64,000 bases of DNA. Origin: Stenomitos rutilans HA7619-LM2 (lineage in GTDB: Bacteria; Cyanobacteriota; Cyanobacteriia; Leptolyngbyales; Leptolyngbyaceae). Location of the stretch: assembly GCA_019358945.1 (NCBI GenBank), contig JAHHIE010000025.1:1-64000 (forward strand). Reading direction: 5' to 3'. The stretch's first letter is position 1, and every line of letters starts with the position of its first letter. The position numbers and the translations under genes were made by a program. Shown here one piece after another: positions 7,627 to 16,463 of the stretch. The notes under the pieces were generated by a model that did not search any database, had not been told where the DNA came from, and saw only the letters and a program-made list of their open reading frames with translations.

Positions 7627-8460
7627 TTACGGCAACCACGGATACTGACGGAAATCAGGCGGACGTTTTTCTAGAAAGGCCTGCTTGCCTTCAGCACCTT
7701 CTTCACTCATGTAATAAAGCAAGGTGGCGTTTCCAGCTAGTTCTTGCAATCCTGCTTGACCATCACAATCTGCATTAAAAGCCGCCTTGAGGCAGCGAAT
7801 GGCGATCGGGCTTTTCGCCAGAATCTCCTGCGCCCATTGAATGCCCTCCGCTTCCAACTGTTCTACTGGCACTACACAATTCACCAAACCCATCTCTAGC
7901 GCCTGCGTTGCCGAGTATTGGCGACACAGGTACCAGATTTCTCGTGCCTTCTTTTGTCCTACAATCCGCGAGAGATAGCTAGCTCCAAATCCGCCGTCGA
8001 AACTGCCAACTTTAGGGCCTGTTTGCCCAAAAATAGCGTTATCCGCCGCAATGGTGAGATCGCAAAGAATGTGCAGAACATGACCACCTCCGATCGCGTA
8101 GCCAGCCACCAGCGCAATAATGACCTTGGGCATCGAGCGAATCAGCCGCTGCAAATCTAGTACGTTTAACCGGGGCACACCGTCATCGCCCACATAACCT
8201 GCGTGACCTCGCACACTTTGGTCTCCCCCCGCGCAAAAGGCATACTTCCCATCCGTATGAGGGCCAGCTCCAGTAAACAGCACGACACCAATACGGGTGT
8301 CCTCACGAGCATTCGCAAAGGCATCGTAGAGTTCAAACACAGTCTTGGGACGAAAGGCATTGCGCTTGTGAGGGCGGTTGATAATGATTTTGGCAATTCC
8401 ATCGGCTTTGTAATAGAGAATGTCTTCGTAGGTTTTGGCAACTTGCCAATCGATTTGCAT
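7627..8460 (-). CDS. menB: 1,4-dihydroxy-2-naphthoyl-CoA synthase MenB
   Basis: 277 residues, crotonase family. It catalyses the Dieckmann-type ring closure of o-succinylbenzoyl-CoA to DHNA-CoA in phylloquinone synthesis. Visible signatures are [13 protein letters not shown], the oxyanion-hole region [22 protein letters not shown], and the characteristic MenB block [13 protein letters not shown]; it ends [12 protein letters not shown]. The frame extends upstream to 8562 through repeat sequence, but the ATG at 8460 (MQIDWQ) fits the family start. It is the last gene of the minus-strand run menF-menD-menB and lies 53 bases downstream of menD. The 3' end lies close to the convergent caspase-like gene. 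Confidence 0.95.
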   Translation of the reverse strand: MQIDWQVAKTYEDILYYKADGIAKIIINRPHKRNAFRPKTVFELYDAFANAREDTRIGVVLFTGAGPHTDGKYAFCAGGDQSVRGHAGYVGDDGVPRLNVLDLQRLIRSMPKVIIALVAGYAIGGGHVLHILCDLTIAADNAIFGQTGPKVGSFDGGFGASYLSRIVGQKKAREIWYLCRQYSATQALEMGLVNCVVPVEQLEAEGIQWAQEILAKSPIAIRCLKAAFNADCDGQAGLQELAGNATLLYYMSEEGAEGKQAFLEKRPPDFRQYPWLP

Positions 8461-8513
8461 GGATGTGAGAAGTAAAAGGCAAAAGGTAAAAGTAGAAGGC
8501 TGACCGCTAACTC

Positions 8514-10355
8514 CTAAATCTTGATTCTGGCAGCAAACGTACCCAAATGCTGCTTTCGCCATTGGGCATCGGCTTTACGATCGGTGCGAATTTCTAGCAC
8601 CCTCATGCCTTTTGTGGGCAAAGGGTTTAAGCGTTGTTCTAACTGTTGCCAGGTTGTGATGCGCTCATATACAACCCCATATGTAGTGCAGAGTTTGGCA
8701 AAGTCGATCGCTTGGGGCGTGGCAAAAAACGCTTCAAAGGGTGGATTATGTTGGGCGATCGGCAGCATCTCGAAAATGCCACCCCCGTTATTGTTAATGA
8801 GGACGATCGTCAAATGCCCAACAAAATGCTGGCGTAAGAGAAACCCATTGGTGTCATGCAGTAGTGCCAGATCGCCTGTGAGCATCACACTGCTTTGCTG
8901 GCGGTGAGCAATCCCCAAAGCGGTGGACAGAGTGCCATCAATACCATTCGCGCCCCGATTGAAGTATGGCAGCACTCTAGAGTTTCCAGGTGCCCAAAAC
9001 CATTCCACATCACGTACAGGCATGCTGCTATTGATAAACAGTGGCGTACCCACAGGCAGCACTTGAGAGAGTAACCAGGCTGCTTTACCTTCAAACAGCC
9101 CGTCTATCTCACGCAGCGTTTGGTCTACGGTTTGCCTGACTTGAGCCTCGATCGTGCGCCACAACGTAAGGTAGGGAGTTTCAATCGCAGCTTGTTGGGA
9201 AAACGACTGGAGGAAAGTGGTGATCGATCGTCGCAGATGCGTCGTGTTGCCATGTAATGGATCGAGGTTTCGACCGTCTGGATCGATAATCCACTGACGC
9301 GGCTGAGTTGTCTCTAACCAGACGCGAAGCTGCTTACTGGTAGGCATTCCACCAATGCGAATGACTGTTTCAGGTGCCAGCTTGTCCGCCAGCTCAGCAT
9401 TTCGCAGGATCAGATCATAGGTCGTAATCAGGTTAGGATTCCAGTCAGCATAGTTGCGCAGGGGCGAAAGCCCTTCCGCTAAAACTGGATAGCCGAGAAC
9501 TTGAGAGAGGTGGGCGATCATACGACAGTAGACCTCCGGAGCCTCAGGTTGGTCAGTGCCAGCGATGATGATGCCGGAGGGGGAGTGAGGAGTAGGGAGT
9601 AGGGAGTAGGGAGTGGGAGGTGGGGAGTGGGGAGTGGGGTATGTCCCTTCGCTGGAGTGTTTTGACTCCTGACTCCTGATTTCTGACTCCTGACTTTTAC
9701 CTTCTCCCTTTTGCCTTTTACCTTCTCCATCCCAATTAGGCGTAACCGAGGCGAAGAAAGCTTCTATGTCGAAGGTAGAGGCAAGGGCTTGGGCTGAAGG
9801 CTCTAGGGTAGGAGCAAGGGGTTCGCGAAAGGGGAGGTTGAGGTGGACGACTCCGGAGACAGGATACAAAGCTCTCTCCCAAGCGTGGATGAGGGTTTGA
9901 CGAAGATAGGCCAGCATCGGCAGCTCCAGGGTTGGCATTGCCAGTTCGGTTTGCCAATTGGGAAAAGTGCCGTATAGTTTGTGCTGGTCGATCGCCTGTC
10001 CGGCATTGCAATCACGCAACTCAGGTGGACGATCGGCCGTCAGGATAAGCAGGGATACTCCGCTTTCTTTCGCCTCAATGACAGCAGGATAGAAGTTTGC
10101 GCCTGCTGTTCCAGACGTACAGATCAGCGCTATTGGACGGTGGCTCTGGCGGGCAAGACCCAGCGCGAAGAAGGATGCCGATCGCTCATCCAGCACGGGT
10201 ATCGCCTCAACGTAAGGATGATTGGCGACCGCGATCGCAAGGGGAGCTGATCGCGAACCTGGACAGACGATCGCAGTCGCCAGTCCCAAGCGATGTAACG
10301 TTTCTACCAGAATAGAAGTCCAGACCAGATTGGTATTCGTAAAATCAATCGGCAT
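8514..10355 (-). CDS. menD: SEPHCHC synthase MenD with an in-frame low-complexity insert
   Basis: 613 residues. This is a thiamine-diphosphate enzyme that joins isochorismate and 2-oxoglutarate (2-succinyl-5-enolpyruvyl-6-hydroxy-3-cyclohexene-1-carboxylate synthase). The N-terminal pyrimidine-binding domain shows [14 protein letters not shown] and the Glu of [15 protein letters not shown]. The C-terminal diphosphate-binding domain has [11 protein letters not shown], about 30 residues before the [14 protein letters not shown] loop. Residues about 207-260 are a Ser/Pro/Thr/His-rich peptide ([14 protein letters not shown], then [13 protein letters not shown]) encoded by intergenic-type repeats. 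It interrupts the link between the first domain and the [14 protein letters not shown] strand. The start ATG lies 2 bases after the menF stop, so the two are probably translationally coupled. Confidence 0.93.
   Translation of the reverse strand: MPIDFTNTNLVWTSILVETLHRLGLATAIVCPGSRSAPLAIAVANHPYVEAIPVLDERSASFFALGLARQSHRPIALICTSGTAGANFYPAVIEAKESGVSLLILTADRPPELRDCNAGQAIDQHKLYGTFPNWQTELAMPTLELPMLAYLRQTLIHAWERALYPVSGVVHLNLPFREPLAPTLEPSAQALASTFDIEAFFASVTPNWDGEGKRQKGEGKSQESEIRSQESKHSSEGTYPTPHSPPPTPYSLLPTPHSPSGIIIAGTDQPEAPEVYCRMIAHLSQVLGYPVLAEGLSPLRNYADWNPNLITTYDLILRNAELADKLAPETVIRIGGMPTSKQLRVWLETTQPRQWIIDPDGRNLDPLHGNTTHLRRSITTFLQSFSQQAAIETPYLTLWRTIEAQVRQTVDQTLREIDGLFEGKAAWLLSQVLPVGTPLFINSSMPVRDVEWFWAPGNSRVLPYFNRGANGIDGTLSTALGIAHRQQSSVMLTGDLALLHDTNGFLLRQHFVGHLTIVLINNNGGGIFEMLPIAQHNPPFEAFFATPQAIDFAKLCTTYGVVYERITTWQQLEQRLNPLPTKGMRVLEIRTDRKADAQWRKQHLGTFAARIKI
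9575..9735. repeat. Repeat-derived insert inside menD
   Basis: The plus strand here reads as near-tandem GGAGTAGGGAGTAGGGAG and TGACTCCTGACTCCTGA words followed by CTTCTCCCTTTTGCC. The same words occur in non-coding DNA at 33500-33570 and 60070-60100. It stays in frame with menD and encodes about 53 residues of low complexity. Confidence 0.75.
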
Positions 10356-10357
10356 GG

Positions 10358-11800
10358 TCAGACGAGTGCTTGCAACAACGCTTGAAGCTTAAGCTGTACC
10401 TCCGCCAGTTCTCGATCGGGATCTGACCCTTCGACAATCCCAGCACCCGCAAACAGTCGAGCGTGGTTTCCATTCAGTATGGCTGAACGAATGCCCACTG
10501 CAAACTCACCATTGCCATGATGATCCACCCAGCCGATCGGCGCAGCATAAAGCGATCGCTCAAACGCCTCATACTGGCGAATGTAGTCACAGGCGATTGG
10601 GCGGGGCATACCAGCAACGGCAGGCGTGGGATGGAGGGTGGCAACCACATCAAGCAGGTGAATGTCGGCAGGCACAGTTGACTGGATCGGTGTTTGCAGA
10701 TGTTGAATGTTTGATAGTTGTAAGAGGCGCACAGGGGATGGTTGAGGACTCAAGCCCAATTGAGTAAGCTGTTGGCAAATGAACTGACTGACGACCCGAT
10801 GCTCATGCTGCTCTTTTATACTTGCTAGTAAGCGTTGTGCCAAGACAGCATCTTCGCTGGTAGTTTTGCCACGGGGTGCTGAGCCTGCTAATGCACCCGT
10901 TTTAAGTTGACCATCTCGGACACTAACCAACCGTTCTGGGCTTGCACCGATAAACTGCTGCCCTCGATCATTACTGGTTAAAAACAGGTAGCAGCCAGGA
11001 TACAGCTTGCGGAGGTGGTGCAGCGCCGCGATCGCATCGAACGGTAGTGGCGAAGTGACATCGACGGCGTGAGCCAGCACAACTTTGTGAAATGTTGTTT
11101 GTTGAATGGCGGTAATAGCCGCCCTTACCGCTTGCTTAAACTGCTGGGTATGAGCAACATCACGTCTTGTAAACAGATCGCGGTGGTCAATCACAGGTGT
11201 AACGAACTCATACCGGATCGATCGGATCGTTTGCCACGTTTGCCAGAGCCGATCAACAGTTTCTTCTAATTTGGTACCAGCCTGAAGCACAACATTCGCT
11301 ACCACGAGACAGTGCTGCCCGTTTCTAGAGACTTGCCATTCTGGTAGAACGATCGTTGCTGCTGGAAAGGCTGAGCTGCTGTCAATTTTCTGATCAAAAA
11401 ACGTGAAGCTACAGAAGAAATGAGGACCTGCCAAAGGTGAGTAAGCGTTTCCACAAAGGGTCGTATGAGCCAATGTTGAACGGATAAATCGCTGAGCAGC
11501 CGTAAAGCGCTCTACCCCACCAACCACGAGTTTGGCAGCAGCACCGATTGCCGCGATCGCCAGCCCTTTATGTGGCTGAACCTCTCGCCCAAGCGATCGT
11601 TTTTCCATATAGAAATGAAGTTGATATCTACTTGTCAAAGCCTGCAAAGCGACAAGCGGATCAACCGTATTGATTTCTATGGAAAGACTAACAATTTGCG
11701 GCTGATTTTTCTCCTCTGAAATCTGCTGATACCTGCCAAGAAAATGGTGCAGCTCTCTACGAGTTTGAAACAGATCAGTGCAGCGAGGGGTAACGGTCAT
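10358..11800 (-). CDS. menF: Isochorismate synthase MenF
   Basis: 480 residues, chorismate-binding family. It converts chorismate to isochorismate, the first committed step of phylloquinone synthesis. The conserved C-terminal half shows KVVLAHAVDVTS, FIGASPERLVSVRDG, TGALAGSAPRGKT, LHPTPAVAGMP and the final FAGAGIVEGSDPDRELAEVQ. These hold the Mg-binding Glu residues and the chorismate pocket. ATG at 11800 is used; an in-frame TTG lies three codons upstream. It heads the menF-menD-menB run, and its upstream region is shared with the divergent menA. Salicylate-type isochorismate synthases are related, but the men context settles the call. Confidence 0.93.
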   Translation of the reverse strand: MTVTPRCTDLFQTRRELHHFLGRYQQISEEKNQPQIVSLSIEINTVDPLVALQALTSRYQLHFYMEKRSLGREVQPHKGLAIAAIGAAAKLVVGGVERFTAAQRFIRSTLAHTTLCGNAYSPLAGPHFFCSFTFFDQKIDSSSAFPAATIVLPEWQVSRNGQHCLVVANVVLQAGTKLEETVDRLWQTWQTIRSIRYEFVTPVIDHRDLFTRRDVAHTQQFKQAVRAAITAIQQTTFHKVVLAHAVDVTSPLPFDAIAALHHLRKLYPGCYLFLTSNDRGQQFIGASPERLVSVRDGQLKTGALAGSAPRGKTTSEDAVLAQRLLASIKEQHEHRVVSQFICQQLTQLGLSPQPSPVRLLQLSNIQHLQTPIQSTVPADIHLLDVVATLHPTPAVAGMPRPIACDYIRQYEAFERSLYAAPIGWVDHHGNGEFAVGIRSAILNGNHARLFAGAGIVEGSDPDRELAEVQLKLQALLQALV

Positions 11801-12135
11801 GGAGGGCAAAAGATAAAAGGTATCAACAAAAACAGCGCTTGGAAAAGGTGGAAAGATCCTAGTTTTGACAATTAGTTTTGAGCCAAATTAATGGTTCGCT
11901 ACTTCGGTTTCTGTCTCCTGCCTCCAACGCCTCCTGAAGTGATTGACTTCTACTTTACCTGTCGCGTCAATCACGTTAACGCCTGACTCTTTGATTCTCA
12001 CACCTCACCCCTCCTCACCCCCTCAAATATTGCGAAATTTGAAGTCTGCACGGTCTAACAGAGCTGTCCGAACCACTGGATCGTAGAATGAGTGAGCTTC
12101 TGAGACTGCATTCAATTTTTGATATTTGCAAAACA
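11801..12135. promoter_or_regulatory. Divergent menF/menA intergenic region
   Basis: 335 bases separating the minus-strand menFDB run from the plus-strand menACE run, so both promoters should lie here. A TTGACA hexamer is seen at 11865-11870, but no convincing -10 box sits at proper distance. A 31-codon ATG frame at 11891 exists but has no supporting features. No repeated operator motif was spotted. Confidence 0.35.
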
Positions 12136-13098
12136 ATGACCCGAGAAACGGTTAATTCTTCAGCAAATGCTTTAGTAGCTGCACCAGCGATTCGCAAAAA
12201 ATTGTGGTTGGCAGCGATTAAACCGCCGATGTACAGCGTGGCAATTATGCCGATCGTTGTGGGCACTGCAATTGCGATCGCCGAAACCAAAACCCTTCAG
12301 GCAGGTATTTTCGCTATCTTTGTCTTCGCTGCCATTCTCATCCTTGCCTGGGAAAACCTTGCGAATGATGTGTTTGATTCAGAGACTGGTGTGGATGTAA
12401 ACAAAGCCCACTCGCTGGTAAATCTCACCCAAAATAAGCCGTTGATTTTTTGGTTGGGGAATTTGTGCCTTGCAACGGGGCTATTTGGTATCGGCGCGAT
12501 CGCCATAATTCAGCATGATCTAACCGTGGTCGGGATTATCCTTGTGTGTTGCATTTTGGGCTACATCTACCAGGGTCCCCCCTTCCGGCTCAGCTACCAG
12601 GGTTGGGGCGAAATTTTGTGCTTCTTTGCTTTTGGGCCTTTAGCTTTTGCTGCTGCCTACTACAGCCAAACCAAGGCGTTTTCAGGCACAAACTTTGCCG
12701 CCTCTGCGATCGTGGGTGTCTCCACCAGCCTGATTCTATTTTGCTCTCACTTCCACCAAGAAGCTGACGATGCTGCAGTGGGTAAGCTATCGCCGATCGT
12801 CCGACTGGGCACAAAACGCGCCGCGCAGTTATTGCCGTGGCTTTGTGGCAGTATTTTTGCGCTCACTGCCCTGAGCGTGTGGTTAGGCAGCTTTCCTGTA
12901 ACGACGCTGCTGGTTTTTGCCAGTCTGCCGATCGCCCTCAAACTCTGCAAGCATGTGGGCAAACACTACAACACGCCCGAAAACGTTAGCAATTGTAAAT
13001 TTATTGCTGTCGCACTGCACTTCTGGAGCGGTATCTTTCTGGGTTTAGGCTTCGTGCTGCCACAACTGCTTGAGTTTGGAGCAGCCTTGCCAACGTAA
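12136..13098 (+). CDS. menA: 1,4-dihydroxy-2-naphthoate phytyltransferase MenA
   Basis: 320 residues from the ATG at 12136 (a further ATG at 12088 in the same frame would add 16). It is an integral membrane prenyltransferase of the UbiA family that attaches the phytyl chain to DHNA. About eight hydrophobic segments are visible. The Mg-diphosphate-binding motif appears as ENLANDVFDSETGVD (about residues 73-87) and the second Asp-rich loop as FCSHFHQEADDAAVGK near 215. The start AAIKPPMYSVAIMPIVVG is typical of MenA. Its stop codon is followed directly by the menC ATG, so menA-menC are almost certainly co-transcribed. In cyanobacteria the product is demethylphylloquinone for photosystem I. Confidence 0.92.
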   Translation: MTRETVNSSANALVAAPAIRKKLWLAAIKPPMYSVAIMPIVVGTAIAIAETKTLQAGIFAIFVFAAILILAWENLANDVFDSETGVDVNKAHSLVNLTQNKPLIFWLGNLCLATGLFGIGAIAIIQHDLTVVGIILVCCILGYIYQGPPFRLSYQGWGEILCFFAFGPLAFAAAYYSQTKAFSGTNFAASAIVGVSTSLILFCSHFHQEADDAAVGKLSPIVRLGTKRAAQLLPWLCGSIFALTALSVWLGSFPVTTLLVFASLPIALKLCKHVGKHYNTPENVSNCKFIAVALHFWSGIFLGLGFVLPQLLEFGAALPT

Positions 13099-14091
13099 AT
13101 GCTTTACCAATGGCAATTTCAACCGTATCGACGGCGCTTTAAGCAGGCGTTGCAGACCAGCTACGGTTGCTGGACGCTGCGCGAAGGCATGATTGTGCAG
13201 TTGGTCAACGAAGCTGGAGCCATTGGTTGGGGAGAGATTGCGCCCATACCGTGGTTTGGCTCCGAAACGCTTGAGCAAGCGGTGGCCTTTTGCCATCAAC
13301 TGCCATCAGAGCTGTCCAACGATCTGATTTTTTCGATTCCTGACGCCTTCCCATCCTGCCAGTTTGCCTTTGAGTCGGCTTGGGAGGAGGTAAAACATCC
13401 ACATCAACACTCAACGTCTGAGCTTTATCCTACGCCCCACTCCGTTCTCCTCCCCACAGGAGAAGCGGCCCTAACCGCCTGGAAACCGCTTTGGGAGAAG
13501 GGCTTCCGCACCTTTAAGTGGAAGATTGGGGTGCAGACGATCGCCACTGAGCTTGAGCTATTGCACACGCTGGCTCGATGCCTTCCTGCTGCCACTAAAT
13601 TGCGTCTGGATGCCAACGGTGGACTCAGCCTTGATGATGCGGCTCGATGGCTAGAGACGTGCGATGCGATTGTTGATGATCCAAGCTTGCCTGTCACCCT
13701 GGAATATTTTGAGCAACCCTTGGCTGTTTCCCAGTTTCAAGCGATGCAGAACTTAAGCCACTGCTACCGTACACCGATCGCTCTGGATGAGTCTGTTGCC
13801 ACACTCCAACAGCTACAAGTTTGCTATGAAAACGGCTGGCGAGGCATTATTGTCATCAAGCCTGCGATCGTCGGTTCTCCCTTCCAGTTGCGACAGTTTT
13901 GCCAGGCTCGTCCTATTGATGCGGTCTTCTCCTCTGCCTTTGAGACTGTAATCGGGCGGCAAGCTGGTCTCCGCTTAGCAACAGCGTTGGGGAATCTCGA
14001 TCGAGCGATGGGCTACGGCACGAATCATTGGTTTGAAGAGACTGAAAGCAGTGATTTTCAGCCATTGTGGCAGACCCCTTTCAGTGGTTAG
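13099..14091 (+). CDS. menC: o-Succinylbenzoate synthase MenC
   Basis: 330 residues, enolase superfamily. It dehydrates SHCHC to o-succinylbenzoate. Catalytic features are visible in order: TFKWKIGV (the Lys-x-Lys pair), LRLDANGGLS and YFEQPL (metal-binding Asp and Glu), IALDESVA, and VIKPAIVGSP (second catalytic Lys). The C-terminal SAFETVIGRQAGL is typical. A short extra stretch at about residues 98-120 (HPHQHSTSELYPTPHS) looks like a small insertion of the YPTPHS-type low-complexity peptide seen in menD. The ATG immediately follows the menA stop codon, and menE starts 20 bases downstream. Confidence 0.92.
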   Translation: MLYQWQFQPYRRRFKQALQTSYGCWTLREGMIVQLVNEAGAIGWGEIAPIPWFGSETLEQAVAFCHQLPSELSNDLIFSIPDAFPSCQFAFESAWEEVKHPHQHSTSELYPTPHSVLLPTGEAALTAWKPLWEKGFRTFKWKIGVQTIATELELLHTLARCLPAATKLRLDANGGLSLDDAARWLETCDAIVDDPSLPVTLEYFEQPLAVSQFQAMQNLSHCYRTPIALDESVATLQQLQVCYENGWRGIIVIKPAIVGSPFQLRQFCQARPIDAVFSSAFETVIGRQAGLRLATALGNLDRAMGYGTNHWFEETESSDFQPLWQTPFSG

Positions 14092-14111
14092 GATCAGTCA
14101 GGGTATAAGGT

Positions 14112-15944
14112 ATGGGGTGTAAGGGTATGCAACGGAAAACAGCGTTAACTGACCTGAAGCAGCGGTCTGAAGATGACTGGCTTATTGGGTACAACAGCCA
14201 GGAGTTTTTTGTGCTGGCAGAACGCGTATTGGAAGAGTTGCGATCGCACCCTCAACCCGCAACGGCCCTCACCATTCTCTTAGCAGAACGTGATCCCCTT
14301 ACCTTTCTCGCTCACTTCATCGCTGCTTGTGCCGCCAACTGCTGCATTGTTCTTGCCAACCCTGACTGGGTACCAGCCGAATGGGACCAAGTGTTTGAGT
14401 TGGTTCAGCCCGATTTGATCCGGGGCGAGGTAGCGAAGGCAGAGGGCAGGAGGCGGAGGGAAGCGGGGAAAGCGGGGGAAGCAGGGAAAGTCACTCAAAA
14501 CTCTCTAGCAACGCGGCGGAAAGCGCTACTTAAAACATCTCCTACAGAAATGCTGCGCGTTTCTGGAATGCCGAAGGCGGCACACAACTCAAAACTTAGA
14601 ACACCCTATACCCTACACTCCACACCCCACATTTTGATCCCCACAGGAGGTACATCGGGCAACATTCGTTTTGCCATTCACACTTGGGAAACCCTCATGG
14701 CATCTGTTGGCGGCTTTTGCCAATACTTTGAAGTCAAACGGGTAAACTCCTTTTGTGTGCTACCGCTCTACCACGTCAGTGGCTTAATGCAATTTCTGCG
14801 ATCGTTCACGACAGGCGGTCAATTAGTTGTGTTGCCGTTTAAAGCCGTTGAGAGGGGCGATCGTAGCTCCATTAATCCCGAAGATTTTTTTCTATCCCTA
14901 GTGCCAACTCAACTTCAGCGCTTGCTCAATCAGGAGGGGGCGAAGGAGCAAACCGCGAAAACGCAGAGAACTGACGAGGCTTCTTCCACTCAACGCTTTT
15001 TCCCAACGTTCGACTCTCGATTCCCGATTCTCAACGCCTCCATCGCCTGGTTATCTCGTTTCCACACTGTTTTTCTGGGTGGAGCACCAGCCTGGTCAGA
15101 CCTACTAGAACAAGCAAGACACCACCACATTCGACTTGCGCCCACCTACGGCATGACCGAAACCGCATCCCAGATTGCCACGCTCAAACCAGACGACTTC
15201 CTCAAAGGACACACCAACGCTGGACAAGTCTTACCCCACGCCCAGATCACCATCCGCGATCCAGATGGCAACATACTGGCACCTCACCAAATTGGTAACA
15301 TCACTATCCAGGCAAAATCACTCGCGTGGAAGTACTATCCAGGTTCTCCAGGCGATCGTGATCGATTGATCGCAACCCTCACCCCTTCGCCAACCCATAT
15401 GTTATTCCCGCGTCAGATCTCATGTTCGGGGGGTTTGGGGGAGTTAGGCCCCCAAAAAGCGGGGAGCCGGGGGGAAGTCCCCCGGACACAATCTCTAGAC
15501 GAAGCCGAGATATTCGCACACTACCATCCGCAGCGAGAAGAGAAAGAATTTCAACCCGATGATTTAGGCTTTTTTGACTCCAACGGCTACCTGCACATCA
15601 TTGGACGATACAGCGACAAAATGATCACAGGCGGTGAGAATGTGTTTCCAGCAGAGGTCGAAGCCGCCATTCGATCGACTGGCTTAGTCCAAGATATATG
15701 CGTTATCGGGGTGAGCGATCGCCATTGGGGACAAGCCATCACAGCCGTCCATGTTCCCCTCCACGCCAGCAGCACCATCGCAGCACTCCAAGCGGCTTTA
15801 GAGGATAAACTCAGCAAATTCAAACATCCCAAATACTGGGTAGCCGTTGCCCAACTGCCACGCAACGCCCAAGGCAAAGTCAACCGTCTCGAAGTAGAAG
15901 CGATCGCTAACGCTCATGCGTCCACTGTGCCAACCATTGACTAA
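14112..15944 (+). CDS. menE: o-Succinylbenzoate-CoA ligase MenE with three in-frame low-complexity inserts
   Basis: 610 residues, an ANL-family adenylating enzyme that activates o-succinylbenzoate to its CoA thioester. The core motifs are present: PTGGTSGNIRFA (ATP loop), PTYGMTETASQIA, GRYSDKMITGGENVFPAEVE, and the C-terminal QGKVNRLEVEAIA with the catalytic Lys. It is much longer than a usual MenE (about 450-500) because of three foreign-looking segments: about residues 107-175 (GRRRREAGKAGEAGK and following), about 275-305 (KEQTAKTQRTDEAS) and about 417-480 (GGLGELGPQKAGSRGE and following). All keep the frame and fall between conserved blocks. ATG 14112 is used; 14127 is an alternative. 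The 3' end overlaps the convergent thioesterase gene by 38 bases. Confidence 0.9.
   Translation: MGCKGMQRKTALTDLKQRSEDDWLIGYNSQEFFVLAERVLEELRSHPQPATALTILLAERDPLTFLAHFIAACAANCCIVLANPDWVPAEWDQVFELVQPDLIRGEVAKAEGRRRREAGKAGEAGKVTQNSLATRRKALLKTSPTEMLRVSGMPKAAHNSKLRTPYTLHSTPHILIPTGGTSGNIRFAIHTWETLMASVGGFCQYFEVKRVNSFCVLPLYHVSGLMQFLRSFTTGGQLVVLPFKAVERGDRSSINPEDFFLSLVPTQLQRLLNQEGAKEQTAKTQRTDEASSTQRFFPTFDSRFPILNASIAWLSRFHTVFLGGAPAWSDLLEQARHHHIRLAPTYGMTETASQIATLKPDDFLKGHTNAGQVLPHAQITIRDPDGNILAPHQIGNITIQAKSLAWKYYPGSPGDRDRLIATLTPSPTHMLFPRQISCSGGLGELGPQKAGSRGEVPRTQSLDEAEIFAHYHPQREEKEFQPDDLGFFDSNGYLHIIGRYSDKMITGGENVFPAEVEAAIRSTGLVQDICVIGVSDRHWGQAITAVHVPLHASSTIAALQAALEDKLSKFKHPKYWVAVAQLPRNAQGKVNRLEVEAIANAHASTVPTID
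14431..14640. repeat. Repeat-derived insert 1 inside menE
   Basis: Contains GAAGCGGGGAAAGCGGGGGAAGC-type runs and CCCTATACCCTACACTCCACACC, words otherwise seen in the intergenic DNA of this window. It separates VQPDLIRG from the ATP-loop segment ILIPTGGTSGN. The segment also carries ATGCTGCGCG and CCGAAGGCGGC, reminiscent of the MITE cores. Confidence 0.6.
15360..15560. repeat. Repeat-derived insert 3 inside menE
   Basis: Contains a G/C-rich hairpin-like block (GGGGGTTTGGGGGAGTTAG followed by GCCCCCAAAAAGCGGGG and GGGGGAAGTCCCCCGG). This resembles dispersed intergenic repeats that include such G-run palindromes. It encodes about 65 residues between SPGDRD and EKEFQPDDLGFFD, a position where MenE homologues normally run straight through. 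Confidence 0.6.
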
Positions 15945-16326
15945 TGTTTGTGGGGAGTGATTGTCGCTTACGGGTGGCTGGATCAATACAAACATGGCGC
16001 GTTCGGGCATGACTCACCGATCGCTCCAGCTTACCCTCCAAAAACACAGCATAGACATTCTCAAACTCTCCCTCATTCATTAATTTCGGAGTTAAGTGAA
16101 TCTCCAAGCGATCGCCGCAAACCATTGGACGAAAAAAGTCAACACCAGCATGAGCGATCGGGAACGCTACCTCAATGCCACTAAAAAAAGTTCTTAAATC
16201 GACTCCTGCTGCTGCCAACGATGCCTCATAAGCTTCATGGCAAATTACCAGCACATTCGCAAAATAGACCACTCCCGCTGCATCCGTATCGCCAAACCGA
16301 ACTGTACGTTGATAAACAAAGGGCAT
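15907..16326 (-). CDS. menI: 1,4-dihydroxy-2-naphthoyl-CoA thioesterase (hotdog fold)
   Basis: 139 residues, 4-hydroxybenzoyl-CoA-thioesterase-type hotdog protein. It begins VYQRTVRFGDTDAAGVVYFANVL; the FGDTDAAGVVYF block holds the catalytic Asp of this family. In cyanobacteria such a protein hydrolyses DHNA-CoA to DHNA, the step between MenB and MenA. Its place next to the men genes supports this role. It converges with menE, and the two 3' ends overlap by 38 bases. ATG at 16326 begins the first strand. Other acyl-CoA substrates cannot be excluded from the sequence alone. Confidence 0.88.
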   Translation of the reverse strand: MPFVYQRTVRFGDTDAAGVVYFANVLVICHEAYEASLAAAGVDLRTFFSGIEVAFPIAHAGVDFFRPMVCGDRLEIHLTPKLMNEGEFENVYAVFLEGKLERSVSHARTRHVCIDPATRKRQSLPTNISQWLAQWTHER

Positions 16327-16463
16327 AAGGTCTCTCCAGCATCCGCACCCTAAACCCTACACCCGATAGCCACAGGATCTTCAGCTCACCCCACACAGTT
16401 CCCGCAACATCTCACCCAAAACTCTCTACACTAGAGATTGGACGATGACGCAAGGAGAATTGC

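Noticed and set aside
9575-9735. Assembly error as cause of the menD insert
   Set aside because: The same words occur in several places and the insertions are always in frame, in at least five genes; random misassembly would usually break the frames.
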